From contig NZ_AEWI01000022.1 of NCBI RefSeq assembly GCF_000191885.1, positions 62,001 to 126,000 of the forward strand: a stretch of DNA of 64,000 nt. The letters run 5' to 3'. The notes under the pieces were generated by a model. That model ran no database searches, had not been told where the DNA came from, and was given only the letters and a program-made list of their open reading frames with translations. The stretch comes from Anaerophaga thermohalophila DSM 12881 (GTDB lineage Bacteria > Bacteroidota > Bacteroidia > Bacteroidales > Marinilabiliaceae). Below are positions 38,701 through 46,946 of this stretch, in pieces. Positions within the stretch are counted from its first letter, which is position 1, and each line of letters starts with the position of its first letter. The position numbers and the translations under genes are program-made.

Positions 38701-38796
38701 GGCGTTATTATCATAGAACCCTATCTTGCTTTTCCTTTTCATCAGGGCAGGTTTTATACCGGACAATTTGGATTTAACATTTTTCCCGGGTGGTAA
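35779..38796 (+). CDS. Secreted zinc-peptidase-like / PD40 beta-propeller / outer-membrane barrel protein
   Basis: 1005 residues with a signal peptide ending near FAQ. Residues ~35-270 are a gluzincin-like domain: HVLGHEMVHAFQ gives HExxH (His137, Glu138, His141), and WMIEGMAEYLS supplies the likely third ligand (Glu168 or Glu172). Residues ~290-580 are TolB/PD40 blades (YPSVSPDGRHIVFLSERD, WSPDNRHFAFTG, WSPDGRSIAFSGMVNG, WTSDGKYIWFSTD). From ~630 to the end is a BamA/Omp85-type surface-antigen barrel (VALVFDNAKNGMTSPVDGTRTRVQVE, FAGYPWLVRGYD, final FGFNIFPGW). It may be a surface protease or an assembly factor. Substrate unknown. Confidence 0.85.
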   Translation: MGKVTSIALLVLFLGIFSEFSFAQYFGKNKPSYRTFDFKLACTEHFDIYHYLDDTNRLNKFGSLAEQWYRYHRKLLVDTFSTRNPVILYRNHAEFQQTSAILGDIGIGTGGVTESLKRRIVMPFAFSDYQTSHVLGHEMVHAFQYHILEQYKDLSPASMTRVPLWMIEGMAEYLSVGNSDAYTAVWMRDALLSNDFPTLEELSRSGRYSPYRFGQAFWSYIASRYGEQYIRRLFVASAMSGYHTAVNDLLGITPDSLSKEWRETLGNHLLTRQDSSYTLLGQKLFSKKNAGRYNLYPSVSPDGRHIVFLSERDIYSLDLFLASAHDGEIIDKLYTSSRSSDIDALEYIETCGTWSPDNRHFAFTGYRKGQSVILIFDIKRNKLVRTISPPEIDAVSSPVWSPDGRSIAFSGMVNGVSNIYLFDLGEKQVKAVTTSSFASIQPSWTSDGKYIWFSTDEPASDQTRHFPGFFNLARVNLISGKTEVFCPFDGAKNLNPVAIPGQELVFFLSNVNGRRDLYVFDTTDETIRRATNYATGIMGITEMSPALSLASENIYYSMLWHGEFQIVKVPYELLLQHAEVVPRQGFDYRAARLAPFSRQFSVVDQNLIYNGVLDAPEVETRPKPLKKDFRLDYLGNMAAGVMTSRFGTGMGGSIEALFSDVLGHQLLYTAASIYGEIYDFAGQVALLNQKRRIKTGISFSHVPYRMGYFTYEGAGDEQSLVYYSRRIFEDKTSLFAYMPLTRMVRIESGTSLAHYGYRYEKIEDIRNYYPTYYESGTKTDAPDGFWVGQADVALVFDNAKNGMTSPVDGTRTRVQVEKFYNGVNAHAVLFDYRKYKFIRPFSIAFRLYHYGRYGADSETNRMTRLFAGYPWLVRGYDTGSFYADSTHNSSSIGIKHLIGSRMLVANVEWRMPLSGPVDLALLRSSTFFSEFTFFIDAGLTWDDESRPYLSLTTTSDKERIPVFSTGTSVRFSFFGVIIIEPYLAFPFHQGRFYTGQFGFNIFPGW

Positions 38797-39130
38797 GTGT
38801 CGCTTCGAACATAACTCTGTTCTTAAAAATTTTAACGTTCATCCCAAGAGTACAAACCGATAAATTTTTTATCTTGTGCCTGTTTTGGCTTTTTTTGAAA
38901 AGCGGTTAAAAACACGCTTGTCGTGGCTGAAATTGGGGGAAGGCAGGGATCCGTTGTGTTTTATGTAGCGTTGGTACTATAAAGGATTTACAGACTATTG
39001 TATTTAGAAAGTTGATGGTAGGTTTATCAGGATAAAATCACTAAGAGCCAGCTGAAGATGAGATGGGGGATCGAAGTTTGTTACATCTTCTGCCTGTCAA
39101 ACTTCTGCCTTTTGGGTGATTTTATCTGAA
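38797..39130. other. Gene-free stretch
   Basis: No ORF, RNA gene or clear terminator recognised between the barrel protein and the R2 repeat upstream of the pyrophosphatase. Confidence 0.5.
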
Positions 39131-39234
39131 GAAACGAGCATGGCAAAGATTTCCACATAAGAACATGTATAAAACTCAATCATGCGAGTTCCATCCGACC
39201 AATGACTTAGATTTATTTTATACGGATGAAACGA
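39131..39234 (+). repeat. Dispersed repeat family R2
   Basis: GAAACGAGCATGGCAAAG...AGAACATGTATAAAACT...CATGCGAGTTCCATCCGACC...TTTTATACGGATGAAACGA. The ends carry a short direct repeat (GAAACGA / GATGAAACGA). Confidence 0.78.
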
Positions 39235-39288
39235 TCAGTTAATAAGATAATAATCAGTATTAAATAATAACCAATAAATCTTAGAACT

Positions 39289-41583
39289 ATGCTAAATCCT
39301 GTATTTTGGTTTGTTCCTGTCGCTTCATTGATAGCGCTGTTTTTTGCCAGGTTTTTCTTCAAGCAAATGATGAAGAACTCTGAAGGCAACGATACCATGA
39401 AAGAGATTGCCCGCCATGTACGTGAGGGGGCGAATGCCTATTTGCGCAGCCAGTATAGAGTGGTCGCCAGGGTTTTTGTGGTATTGGTTATTTTGCTTGG
39501 CGTTCTTGCCTTTTTCAAAGTACAAAACCCGTTTGTTCCTTTGGCCTTCCTGACCGGTGGTTTTTTCTCCGGCTTGTGCGGTTATCTGGGTATGAAAACG
39601 GCCACCTATGCTTCGGCCCGTACCGCCCAGGGAGCTTCCCAGTCACTGAATCAGGGACTGAAAATTGCCTTCCGTAGCGGTGCAGTAATGGGGCTTGTTG
39701 TGGTTGGTTTCGGACTTCTCGACATCGCTATGTGGTTCTATGTTCTCAATGAGCTGATATTTACCCCGGAGAACATGAAGACCGGTCTGGAATTTGCCGG
39801 GCTAACATTTGTTAATCCCGGGATTACTGAAACAGAAAAGTTGGTAGAAATTACTGTAACCATGCTGACTTTCGGGATGGGTGCATCCACTCAGGCACTT
39901 TTTGCCCGCGTTGGTGGAGGTATTTTTACTAAGGCTGCTGATGTCGGAGCCGACCTGGTTGGTAAAATAGAAGCCGGTATTCCTGAGGATGATCCGCGTA
40001 ACCCCGCAACCATTGCTGACAATGTTGGTGACAACGTTGGAGATGTTGCCGGTATGGGTGCGGATTTATATGAATCATACTGTGGGTCAATTCTTGCAAC
40101 CGCAGCTCTTGGCGCATCACTGCCGGCGCTGACCGGGGCCGAACAGATGCAGGTAGTGTTGGCCCCCATGCTCGTGGCCGCCGTTGGGATAATTCTCTCC
40201 ATCGCGGGAATCTTTTTTGTCCGGGCAAAGGAGTCGGCTACCCAGAAGAACCTTCTTACTTCGTTGCTTTTAGGAACCGGTGGAAGTTCATTCTTAATCC
40301 TGATAGCTCTTGCTGTGTTGGTGTTTGCAGGTTGGATTACCTGGGGAATTTTTGGTTCTGTGGTTGTTGGTCTTCTGGCCGGGGTTATTATTGGTCAGGG
40401 AACCGAATATTTTACTTCGGATGAGTATAAACCCACCAAAGGTATTGCAAAGCAGGCTCTTCAGGGACCCGCAACAACTATAATAGAAGGAATTTCAGTC
40501 GGAATGTTTTCTACCTGGATTCCTGTCGTGACAATAGTAGTCGGGATTGTAGGATCATTTGGTTTTGCCGGAGGCTTTTCCAATTTTGCAATGGGCGTAT
40601 ACGGAATCGGCTTTGCCGCCGTCGGGATGCTTTCTACTCTTGGTATTACATTGGCAACCGATGCTTTTGGGCCAATTGCCGATAATGCAGGTGGTAATGC
40701 CGAAATGTCGGAACTTCCGCCCGAAGTGCGTGAACGTACCGATGCCCTTGATATGCTTGGTAATACCACTGCTGCCACCGGAAAAGGTTTTGCCATTGGA
40801 TCGGCAGCATTAACAGCCATGGCCCTTTTGGCAGCGTATATGGAAGAAGTTCGCTTATGGCTTGGAAAATTGGCCACGGCTTCTGTTGAGGGCATTCAGC
40901 AGGTGGGCGATTATATTTTCTATTTGGCTGGTAACCCTGAACCCGCAGTAGCTAAAGGACAAAAAGCCGTTGAAATTTCGGAGGCAGGTATTCGTGATTT
41001 TTCATCAGCCTACGACCTTTCTTTGTTTAATCCGATGTTGCTGGCAGGTTTGTTTATCGGAGCGATGATGGCTTTCGTCTTTAGTTCAATGACCATGAAA
41101 GCTGTTGGTCGTGCTGCCGGCAAAATGGTGGATGAAGTTCGTCGTCAGTTTAAAGAAATTCCCGGAATTATGGAACGAACAAGTAAGCCTGATTATGCCC
41201 GTTGTGTGGAGATTTCCACGAAAGGAGCCCAGCGTGAAATGGTTCTGCCTTCGCTTCTTGCCATTGCTGTTCCTGTGATTGTTGGCGTGGTATTTGGCGT
41301 TCCGGGAGTTGTAGGACTTCTGGCCGGTGGTCTGACTGCAGGGTTTACCCTCGCCATCATGTTGAACAACTCTGGTGGTGCCTGGGATAACGCTAAAAAA
41401 TTCATCGAAAAGGGGAATTATGGCGGAAAAAACAGTGAAGCACACCATGCAGGTGTTGTCGGCGACACCGTGGGAGATCCATTTAAGGATACCTCAGGCC
41501 CGTCGTTGAACATTCTTATTAAACTTATGTCAATGGTTTCGGTTGTAATGGCCGGACTGACCGTGGCTTTTTCATTGTTTTAG
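39289..41583 (+). CDS. hppA: Membrane-bound (vacuolar-type) cation-pumping pyrophosphatase
   Basis: 764 residues, about sixteen hydrophobic helices. The hallmark [43 protein letters not shown] holds the pyrophosphate/Mg-binding aspartates; a second acidic cluster is [19 protein letters not shown] and a third is [31 protein letters not shown] has Ala at the position that marks K+-dependent enzymes (K+-independent ones have Lys). It hydrolyses cytoplasmic PPi and exports Na+ or H+; the sequence read here does not settle which. Monocistronic, with its own terminator. Confidence 0.95.
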   Translation: MLNPVFWFVPVASLIALFFARFFFKQMMKNSEGNDTMKEIARHVREGANAYLRSQYRVVARVFVVLVILLGVLAFFKVQNPFVPLAFLTGGFFSGLCGYLGMKTATYASARTAQGASQSLNQGLKIAFRSGAVMGLVVVGFGLLDIAMWFYVLNELIFTPENMKTGLEFAGLTFVNPGITETEKLVEITVTMLTFGMGASTQALFARVGGGIFTKAADVGADLVGKIEAGIPEDDPRNPATIADNVGDNVGDVAGMGADLYESYCGSILATAALGASLPALTGAEQMQVVLAPMLVAAVGIILSIAGIFFVRAKESATQKNLLTSLLLGTGGSSFLILIALAVLVFAGWITWGIFGSVVVGLLAGVIIGQGTEYFTSDEYKPTKGIAKQALQGPATTIIEGISVGMFSTWIPVVTIVVGIVGSFGFAGGFSNFAMGVYGIGFAAVGMLSTLGITLATDAFGPIADNAGGNAEMSELPPEVRERTDALDMLGNTTAATGKGFAIGSAALTAMALLAAYMEEVRLWLGKLATASVEGIQQVGDYIFYLAGNPEPAVAKGQKAVEISEAGIRDFSSAYDLSLFNPMLLAGLFIGAMMAFVFSSMTMKAVGRAAGKMVDEVRRQFKEIPGIMERTSKPDYARCVEISTKGAQREMVLPSLLAIAVPVIVGVVFGVPGVVGLLAGGLTAGFTLAIMLNNSGGAWDNAKKFIEKGNYGGKNSEAHHAGVVGDTVGDPFKDTSGPSLNILIKLMSMVSVVMAGLTVAFSLF

Positions 41584-41608
41584 GAAACAATGGTTTTTAA
41601 CCTGACGG

Positions 41609-41646
41609 AAAGGGTACATCCCGGGGGTGTACCCTTCCTTATTTTA
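41609..41646 (+). terminator. Terminator after hppA
   Basis: AAGGGTACA pairs perfectly with TGTACCCTT around a 9-base loop, followed by CCTTATTTT. Confidence 0.8.
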
Positions 41647-41655
41647 TAATGTGTT

Positions 41656-41728
41656 ATGAAACGAGTCCCGATTACTCGGGACGAGTTCCATTCTGCCAAT
41701 AACTCAAACAAATTTTATACTGATGAGA
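41656..41728 (+). repeat. Variant copy of repeat family R2
   Basis: GAAACGAG at the left, CGAGTTCCATTCTGCCAATAACTC and TTTTATACTGATGA at the right match R2, but the central hairpin is replaced by TCCCGATTACTCGGGA, an inverted repeat of its own. Confidence 0.6.
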
Positions 41729-41730
41729 GT

Positions 41731-41858
41731 TGAGGGCAGTATAAAAAGCATATTTTTGTCAAAATCCAGGCGTTTTAAATTTTTGTACAGGAGTTAACTT
41801 GTTGTTAATGAGGATGCAAAAATTTAAAACAACAAAGATGCTTTTTAGACCTGGCTCA
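41731..41858 (+). mobile_element. MITE copy with a 15-base internal deletion (128 bp)
   Basis: TGAGGGCAGTATAAAAAGC to AGACCTGGCTCA. It lacks 15 bases in the right arm (the CGAGTTTGGCAACAA segment of other copies). Flanked by GAGT on both sides (41727-41730, 41859-41862). Confidence 0.85.
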
Positions 41859-41870
41859 GAGTTATTTTTT

Positions 41871-41878
41871 TAACTTTG
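41871..41878 (+). promoter_or_regulatory. Candidate -7 promoter element of the methyltransferase gene
   Basis: TAACTTTG matches TAnnTTTG, 24 bases upstream of the ATG at 41902 and just outside the MITE. Confidence 0.5.
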
Positions 41879-41901
41879 TATATATCTTCAACGCATCTGT
41901 T

Positions 41902-42855
41902 ATGGAAGCTAAAGAACCATTATTTGATTATATTTCATCTCAGGTTAGTCCTCAGGTAATTAATGGAGACTCTCTTGAAGTTTTGAAGAATTTTGAAGAC
42001 GAGAAATTTGATCTGATTATTACTTCACCGCCGTATAATATCGGGAAGTCTTATGAAACTAAAACAACCATAGAAGAGTACCTGGAGACTCAGGAAACAA
42101 TTATTGCCGAATTAATCCGAGTGCTTTCAGGAAAAGGAAGTTTGTGCTGGCAGGTGGGTAATTATGTGAACAGGGGTGAAGTATTTCCTTTGGATATTTA
42201 TTATTATCAGATATTTAAAAAATTTGGTCTTAAGCTAAGAAATCGTATAATATGGCATTTTGGACACGGCCTTCATGCATCAAAAAGATTCTCAGGAAGA
42301 TATGAAACTATTCTCTGGTTTACAAAAAATGATGATTATATCTTCAATCTGGATGATGTTTGTGTCCCCTCCAAGTATCCCGGGAAAAGACATTTTAAAG
42401 GCGATAAGAAAGGACAGTTATCCGGGAACCCAAAAGGGAAAAATCCATCGGATATATGGGAGATTGTGGTTAATGATTGGGACAGGGAATTATGGGACAT
42501 TCCCAATGTAAAATCAAATCATCCCGAAAAAACTGAACATCCCTGCCAATTCCCTATAGAACTTGTTGAACGTTGCGTTTTGGCATTAACCAACGAGCAT
42601 GGCTGGGTGCTTGATCCATTTGCCGGAGTAGGTTCTACAGCTGTTGCAGCGTTAAAAAATAACAGAAATACTATCGCAATTGAAAAAGAAACTGAGTATT
42701 GTAATACGGCAAAAGAAAGAATTGAAAAATTAAAAGAGGGTAAACTTAAAGTGAGACCTATAAACAAACCTATTCATACTCCTTCACCGAAGGATAAAAT
42801 TGCCCAAGTACCTGAGGAATGGCGTCAATTATCGCTTAATTCATTTGGGAAATAA
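41902..42855 (+). CDS. Type II DNA methyltransferase, beta class (probably N4-cytosine)
   Basis: 317 residues. Catalytic motif IV TSPPYNIG (residues ~41-48) precedes the AdoMet motif I DPFAGVGSTAVAA (~237-250), the order of beta-class enzymes; motif I is followed by NTIAIEKE (motif II). TSPPY is usual for N4-cytosine methyltransferases. The target-recognition part lies between (residues ~110-220). The following gene is a remnant of a BglII/BstYI-like endonuclease, so this enzyme probably protects an AGATCT- or RGATCY-type site (inferred). The locus is visibly more AT-rich than the genes around it, consistent with horizontal origin. Confidence 0.9.
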   Translation: MEAKEPLFDYISSQVSPQVINGDSLEVLKNFEDEKFDLIITSPPYNIGKSYETKTTIEEYLETQETIIAELIRVLSGKGSLCWQVGNYVNRGEVFPLDIYYYQIFKKFGLKLRNRIIWHFGHGLHASKRFSGRYETILWFTKNDDYIFNLDDVCVPSKYPGKRHFKGDKKGQLSGNPKGKNPSDIWEIVVNDWDRELWDIPNVKSNHPEKTEHPCQFPIELVERCVLALTNEHGWVLDPFAGVGSTAVAALKNNRNTIAIEKETEYCNTAKERIEKLKEGKLKVRPINKPIHTPSPKDKIAQVPEEWRQLSLNSFGK

Positions 42856-42867
42856 ATTTTTATTCGA

Positions 42868-43134
42868 ATGGAAATTGCTCAAAAATATTCTCATCTAAAT
42901 GGCGAAGAGTTTCTTATTGTTCATCACCCTGAACTTTATTCTGAAATAAAGGAAGTAATTACAGCTATAAATGCCAATGGGCTGAAAAGTAAAATTAGCA
43001 ACGAAAAAACAAAAAAGATGCAGTCTGAAATGTCTTCAGGAATTGCATATTTCGCAGGAGAGGTTTATAAAGTGATGCGGCAGGGAAGAAATCATCCGGC
43101 TGTGCCATTGCTGATTTTAGGAGTTGAACGATAA
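42868..43134 (+). pseudogene. BglII/BstYI-like restriction endonuclease with in-frame internal deletion
   Basis: 88 residues. The first ~50 (IAQKYSHLNGEEFLIVHH, ending KISNEKTKKMQ) resemble the N-terminus of BstYI as I remember it, and the last ~38 (SEMSSGIAYFAGEVYKVMRQGR, PAVPLLILGV) its C-terminus. Family members are ~200-225 residues; the missing ~115-130 hold the catalytic Asp/Glu-x-Gln residues. The frame is intact across the join near 43020-43026, so a short protein could still be made but should not cut DNA. It lies 12 bases after the methyltransferase. The alignment is from memory, not computed. Confidence 0.75.
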
Positions 43135-43137
43135 AAT

Positions 43138-44109
43138 ATGCGCATACAACCAACAATGACTTTCAGCGACATAAAAAGAGCTCACGAACGAATTTTACCG
43201 TTCATCACACGTACGCCCGTCGTATTCAGTGAGGCCCTTAACAATATGTTTGACGCTCAGCTTTATTTCAAATGCGAAAATCAACAAAAGGCCGGGGCAT
43301 TCAAATTCAGGGGGGCCACCAATGCTGTGCAAAACCTGAACGATGAAGAGGCGGCAAAAGGTGTTGCTACTCACTCATCCGGCAATCATGCTGCAGCTTT
43401 GTCACTTGCTGCACGGAACAGAAACATACCGGCCTACATTGTGATGCCACGAAACGCACCCCAAACGAAGATTGATAATGTCAGAAGTTTTGATGGTAAG
43501 ATTACCTTTTGCGAACCCACACTTGAGGCAAGGGAAGAAGGATTAAAGGAAATTGTTGACGAAACGGGAGCTACATTCATCCATCCTTATGACTGTTTCG
43601 ATGTCATTTGTGGTCAGGGTACCGCAGCTCTGGAAATGATAGAAGACTACGGCCCGTTCGATATCGTTATGGCTCCGGTAGGGGGCGGTGGACTTTTGAG
43701 CGGAACAGCAATTGTTGCCAGGCATCTGATTCCTGATGTTAAAGTGATTGCCGGAGAACCTGCCAATGCTGATGATGCGTATCGCTCGTTGAAAGCAGGG
43801 TATATAGTCCCGTCTGAAAACCCCGATACCATTGCTGACGGACTTAAGACGTCGTTGGGAAAGCTCAATTTTCATATCATTAGCCGATATGTGGATGAGA
43901 TTAAAACAGCTTCAGAACAATCTATTCGTGCTGCAATGACAATATTAAAAAAGCATGCCGGCATTTTCGCAGAGCCGTCATCCGCTGTTCCACTTGCTGC
44001 CATGATCGAAAACAGGGATTTGTTCAGAGATAAAAAGATAGGAATGATTATCAGCGGTGGGAATATTTCGGAAGAGACATTCGCACAATTGACTAAAGAA
44101 GCGGACTAA
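43138..44109 (+). CDS. PLP-dependent threonine/serine dehydratase (or serine racemase-like)
   Basis: 323 residues, a catabolic-type enzyme without a regulatory ACT domain. Fold type II PLP motifs: CENQQKAGAFKFRGATNAV with the PLP lysine in FKFRGA, HSSGNHAAALSLAA, and the phosphate-binding glycine loop PVGGGGLLSGT. The C-terminal IISGGNIS is the usual final strand. It deaminates threonine to 2-oxobutyrate or serine to pyruvate; serine racemases share the same signature. Only three bases follow the endonuclease remnant. Its 3' end overlaps the convergent cardiolipin synthase gene by 17 bases. Confidence 0.9.
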   Translation: MRIQPTMTFSDIKRAHERILPFITRTPVVFSEALNNMFDAQLYFKCENQQKAGAFKFRGATNAVQNLNDEEAAKGVATHSSGNHAAALSLAARNRNIPAYIVMPRNAPQTKIDNVRSFDGKITFCEPTLEAREEGLKEIVDETGATFIHPYDCFDVICGQGTAALEMIEDYGPFDIVMAPVGGGGLLSGTAIVARHLIPDVKVIAGEPANADDAYRSLKAGYIVPSENPDTIADGLKTSLGKLNFHIISRYVDEIKTASEQSIRAAMTILKKHAGIFAEPSSAVPLAAMIENRDLFRDKKIGMIISGGNISEETFAQLTKEAD

Positions 44110-45562
44110 ACAAGCGGGCAAACGATTCTTTGACTTTTTCGATATAGGGACGGTCAATCCATTCGGGCAAAAGAATAATTTCACTGTCACTTTGGTCCTT
44201 AAAAAAAGTGGCTTTCATTTCTTGTGCTGCGCCTTTGTCGTAGATAAAAGCTGTCGCCTCAAAGTTTTGTTCAAAGCTTCTGAAGTCCATGTTGGCCGAT
44301 CCTACGATGCTGATCTTGTCGTCGGCCACAACGGTTTTCGCGTGCAAAAATCCTTTCTGATAGAAATAAATCTGAACCCCGGCTTCCAGCATTTCGCGGA
44401 TATAGGAGCGGGAGCAAAGAAGTGTGATGAAGGCATCGCTTTTTTCAGGAATTATAATGCGGACATCCACGCCACTCAGCGCTGCCGTTTTTAAGGCAAA
44501 AAGAACGCTTTCGCTTGGCAGGAAATAGGGCGTGGCAATATACAAATAGTCACGAGCGCTGGTAATTGTATGGAAGATTCCCATCATGATGGCCGGCCAG
44601 TCGGAATCGGGTCCACTGGGAACAATTTGCATCACTTTATTACTGACAGGCTGGCTTGCAGGAAAATATTTGGGATCGGTCAATTCGGTCCGGCTTACAA
44701 AATACCAGTCGGTCAGGAAGATGGATTGGAGCGAATTTACCGCATCTCCCTGAATCATTATATGAGTATCGCGCCAGATGCCATAGGTTTTTGCATCACC
44801 CTCTTTGTAACGATCGGCAATGTTGTATCCGCCGATAAAACCAATGTGGCCGTCTATGACGACAATTTTACGGTGATTCCGGTAATTTACTTTACTGGTA
44901 AGCAGTGGAAAACGAACCTGAAGAAAAGAATAGACTTCGACGCCGGCATTCCTCATTTCCTCAAAAAAGGACCTCTTCAGTTCCCAGCTTCCTACATCAT
45001 CAACAATCAGGCGTACTTCCACGCCTCTGGATGCTTTCTCTTTAAGAATTTTTTTTACCTCATTCCCTATCCTGTCTTCGGCAAAAATGTAATATTCAAG
45101 ATGTATGAAGTGCCGGGCGTTTTTAAGTTCACGCAGGAGAGCTTCAAATTTATCCTTTCCGTTATTCAGAAATGTTACTTCATTCCCTGTTGTTACCAGG
45201 GAACTGCTGTTGTTGAGTAATAACCGTACAATACCGGTAGGTTGCCGGGCTGTTTCATTGTCTCCCAGGCTCCCATGGGTTAATTGGCTGATTTGTGAAT
45301 ATGCCAGATTATTCAACCGGTGATGATTGCGTAATCCTTTACGGGCAATGATTTTTTCTTTTCGAAAATTCTGTCCGAAAAAAATATATAGAATAAAACC
45401 AAGGCCGGGTAAAAGAAGTAATACCAGCACCCACGAAATAGTTTTGAGGGGGTTGCGGTTCTCCAGTACAATCATTATAACCACAACGAGGATGCTTATG
45501 GCATAGCCAAGTAAAACATAGGGAAGGATGTTGCTGGACAAAATTTCGTTAATTATATCCAT
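44093..45562 (-). CDS. cls: Cardiolipin synthase (phospholipase D family)
   Basis: 489 residues. Two N-terminal transmembrane helices (residues ~10-60, ISILVVVIMIVLENRNPLKTISWVLVLLLLPGLGFILYIFFGQ) precede two PLD domains with HKD motifs: HRKIVVIDGHIGFIGGYN and HAKTVVADDKISIVGSANMD. It condenses phosphatidylglycerol molecules into cardiolipin at the inner membrane. Normal family length. Convergent with the dehydratase gene, whose 3' end it overlaps. Confidence 0.94.
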   Translation of the reverse strand: MDIINEILSSNILPYVLLGYAISILVVVIMIVLENRNPLKTISWVLVLLLLPGLGFILYIFFGQNFRKEKIIARKGLRNHHRLNNLAYSQISQLTHGSLGDNETARQPTGIVRLLLNNSSSLVTTGNEVTFLNNGKDKFEALLRELKNARHFIHLEYYIFAEDRIGNEVKKILKEKASRGVEVRLIVDDVGSWELKRSFFEEMRNAGVEVYSFLQVRFPLLTSKVNYRNHRKIVVIDGHIGFIGGYNIADRYKEGDAKTYGIWRDTHIMIQGDAVNSLQSIFLTDWYFVSRTELTDPKYFPASQPVSNKVMQIVPSGPDSDWPAIMMGIFHTITSARDYLYIATPYFLPSESVLFALKTAALSGVDVRIIIPEKSDAFITLLCSRSYIREMLEAGVQIYFYQKGFLHAKTVVADDKISIVGSANMDFRSFEQNFEATAFIYDKGAAQEMKATFFKDQSDSEIILLPEWIDRPYIEKVKESFARLFSPLL

Positions 45563-45606
45563 ACCGACTTTTATGAGAATAAGTTAGTCATTCATGCCAG
45601 TCATTC

Positions 45607-45680
45607 ACAACGAGTTAACTCCGGTACAAAAATTTAAAACGCCTTGATTTTGACAAAAAATGCTTTTTATACCACACTCA
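45607..45680 (-). repeat. Half MITE, reverse orientation
   Basis: CAACGAGTTAACTCCGGTAC...AAAACGCCTTGATTTTGAC...ATGCTTTTTATACCACACTCA is the reverse complement of the left half of the 143-bp element. The other half is missing, apparently by an internal deletion at CAACGAGT. Confidence 0.75.
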
Positions 45681-45724
45681 TCTGGTAAATAACTCTTTTT
45701 AGCAAGTGTTACCGTATGGTTTTT

Positions 45725-46786
45725 CTAAGATAATGATTTGTTTCGATAAATGAATAACCGACTGTTTCCAAATTTTTCCCAGGACAGGGGTTTCTGTTTT
45801 ATTACTGGTGCTTCAATACCTGATACGAACCATTTTTCGCCGGTAAAAACTCTTGCTTCGTCCCATAATCCGGCTTCCAGAAATGTTTTAAGCAGAATGC
45901 TGCCACCCTCAACCATCACCGACTGGATGTCGCGGCGATAAAGCTCATCCAAAACGGATGTCAGCGGATTGGCCTGTGGGGGCAGGAATATGGTTTCCAC
46001 ATTCTCTGAGGCGGTTGTTCCTTCTTCCGAAAAGACCAAAGTTGGCGTTTCCCCGTTGAAGAGCGTAAGCGTATGGGGGAGCTTGCCAAAGCGGTCAAGT
46101 ACAACTCTTAAAGGATTTTTCCCCGACCAGTCGCGCACAGTAAGCGAAGGGTTGTCTTTTAAAGCCGTTATACTTCCAACCATGATCGACGGTTCCATAC
46201 TGCGCCATTTGTGTACCATTCTTCTGGCCCAGTCGTCAGTGATCCAGGTGGGGCGGGCTTCTTCCAAAACCGTGCGGTCAATATCCATGTAACCATCACG
46301 GGTCTGGGCCCATTTTAACAAGATGTATGGCCGTTTTTGTTCGTGGAAAACGAAAAAACGCCGGTTAAGCTCCCGGCTCTCATCTTTCAGAACATCCGTT
46401 TTTACTTCGATACCGGTGGAGCGAAGCATCGTTATTCCTTTGCCTGCAACTTTCGAAAAGGTATCTTTGCAACCGATAACCACACGCGGAATTTTCTTTT
46501 GCCTGATCAAAAGTGAACAGGGAGGTGTTTTTCCGTAATGAGCACAAGGTTCAAGGTTTACATACAGGGTGGATTCTTTTAGCAATCCCTGATCCTTGAC
46601 GGAATTTATGGCATTTACTTCGGCATGAGGTTCTCCGGCTTTTCTATGATAACCTTCGCCGATAATCCGTTCATCGTGCACAATAACGCATCCGACCATT
46701 GGGTTGGGGAACGTGTTGCCTTCGGCCTTTCTGGCCAGCTGGAGGCACCGACGCATATATAATTCATCCTGGTGTTGTAGGTTCAT
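45725..46786 (-). CDS. ribD: Bifunctional riboflavin biosynthesis deaminase/reductase
   Basis: 353 residues. The N-terminal zinc deaminase domain (1-145) has HAEVNAI and PCAHYGKTPPC; the C-terminal reductase domain (~150-350) has RPYILLKWAQTRDGYMD, SIMVGSITALKDNPSLTVRDW and MVEGGSILLKTFLEAGLWDEARVF. It performs steps two and three of riboflavin synthesis. Divergently oriented from prmC. A MITE fragment lies between the two. Confidence 0.95.
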   Translation of the reverse strand: MNLQHQDELYMRRCLQLARKAEGNTFPNPMVGCVIVHDERIIGEGYHRKAGEPHAEVNAINSVKDQGLLKESTLYVNLEPCAHYGKTPPCSLLIRQKKIPRVVIGCKDTFSKVAGKGITMLRSTGIEVKTDVLKDESRELNRRFFVFHEQKRPYILLKWAQTRDGYMDIDRTVLEEARPTWITDDWARRMVHKWRSMEPSIMVGSITALKDNPSLTVRDWSGKNPLRVVLDRFGKLPHTLTLFNGETPTLVFSEEGTTASENVETIFLPPQANPLTSVLDELYRRDIQSVMVEGGSILLKTFLEAGLWDEARVFTGEKWFVSGIEAPVIKQKPLSWEKFGNSRLFIYRNKSLS

Positions 46787-46890
46787 CCGTGTTAAATTAC
46801 TCTAAGTTATCGGTTTAATATCGCGCTCCTGTTCATCGGGAGAATTCGCATATTTGATTTTACCCGGGTACTGGTTTGAAAATTGTTGCG

Positions 46891-46911
46891 ATGCTTTTTA
46901 TGCCGCACTCA
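46891..46911 (-). repeat. Terminal MITE fragment
   Basis: ATGCTTTTTATGCCGCACTCA matches one end of the element; it lies 36 bases before the prmC start. Confidence 0.6.
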
Positions 46912-46946
46912 TCTATTGTATTTTTACACTTTATAAAAATTTGCTT

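Noticed and set aside
44570-45220. 216-residue plus-strand ORF opposite cls
   Set aside because: Shadow of a well-supported cardiolipin synthase with intact HKD motifs.
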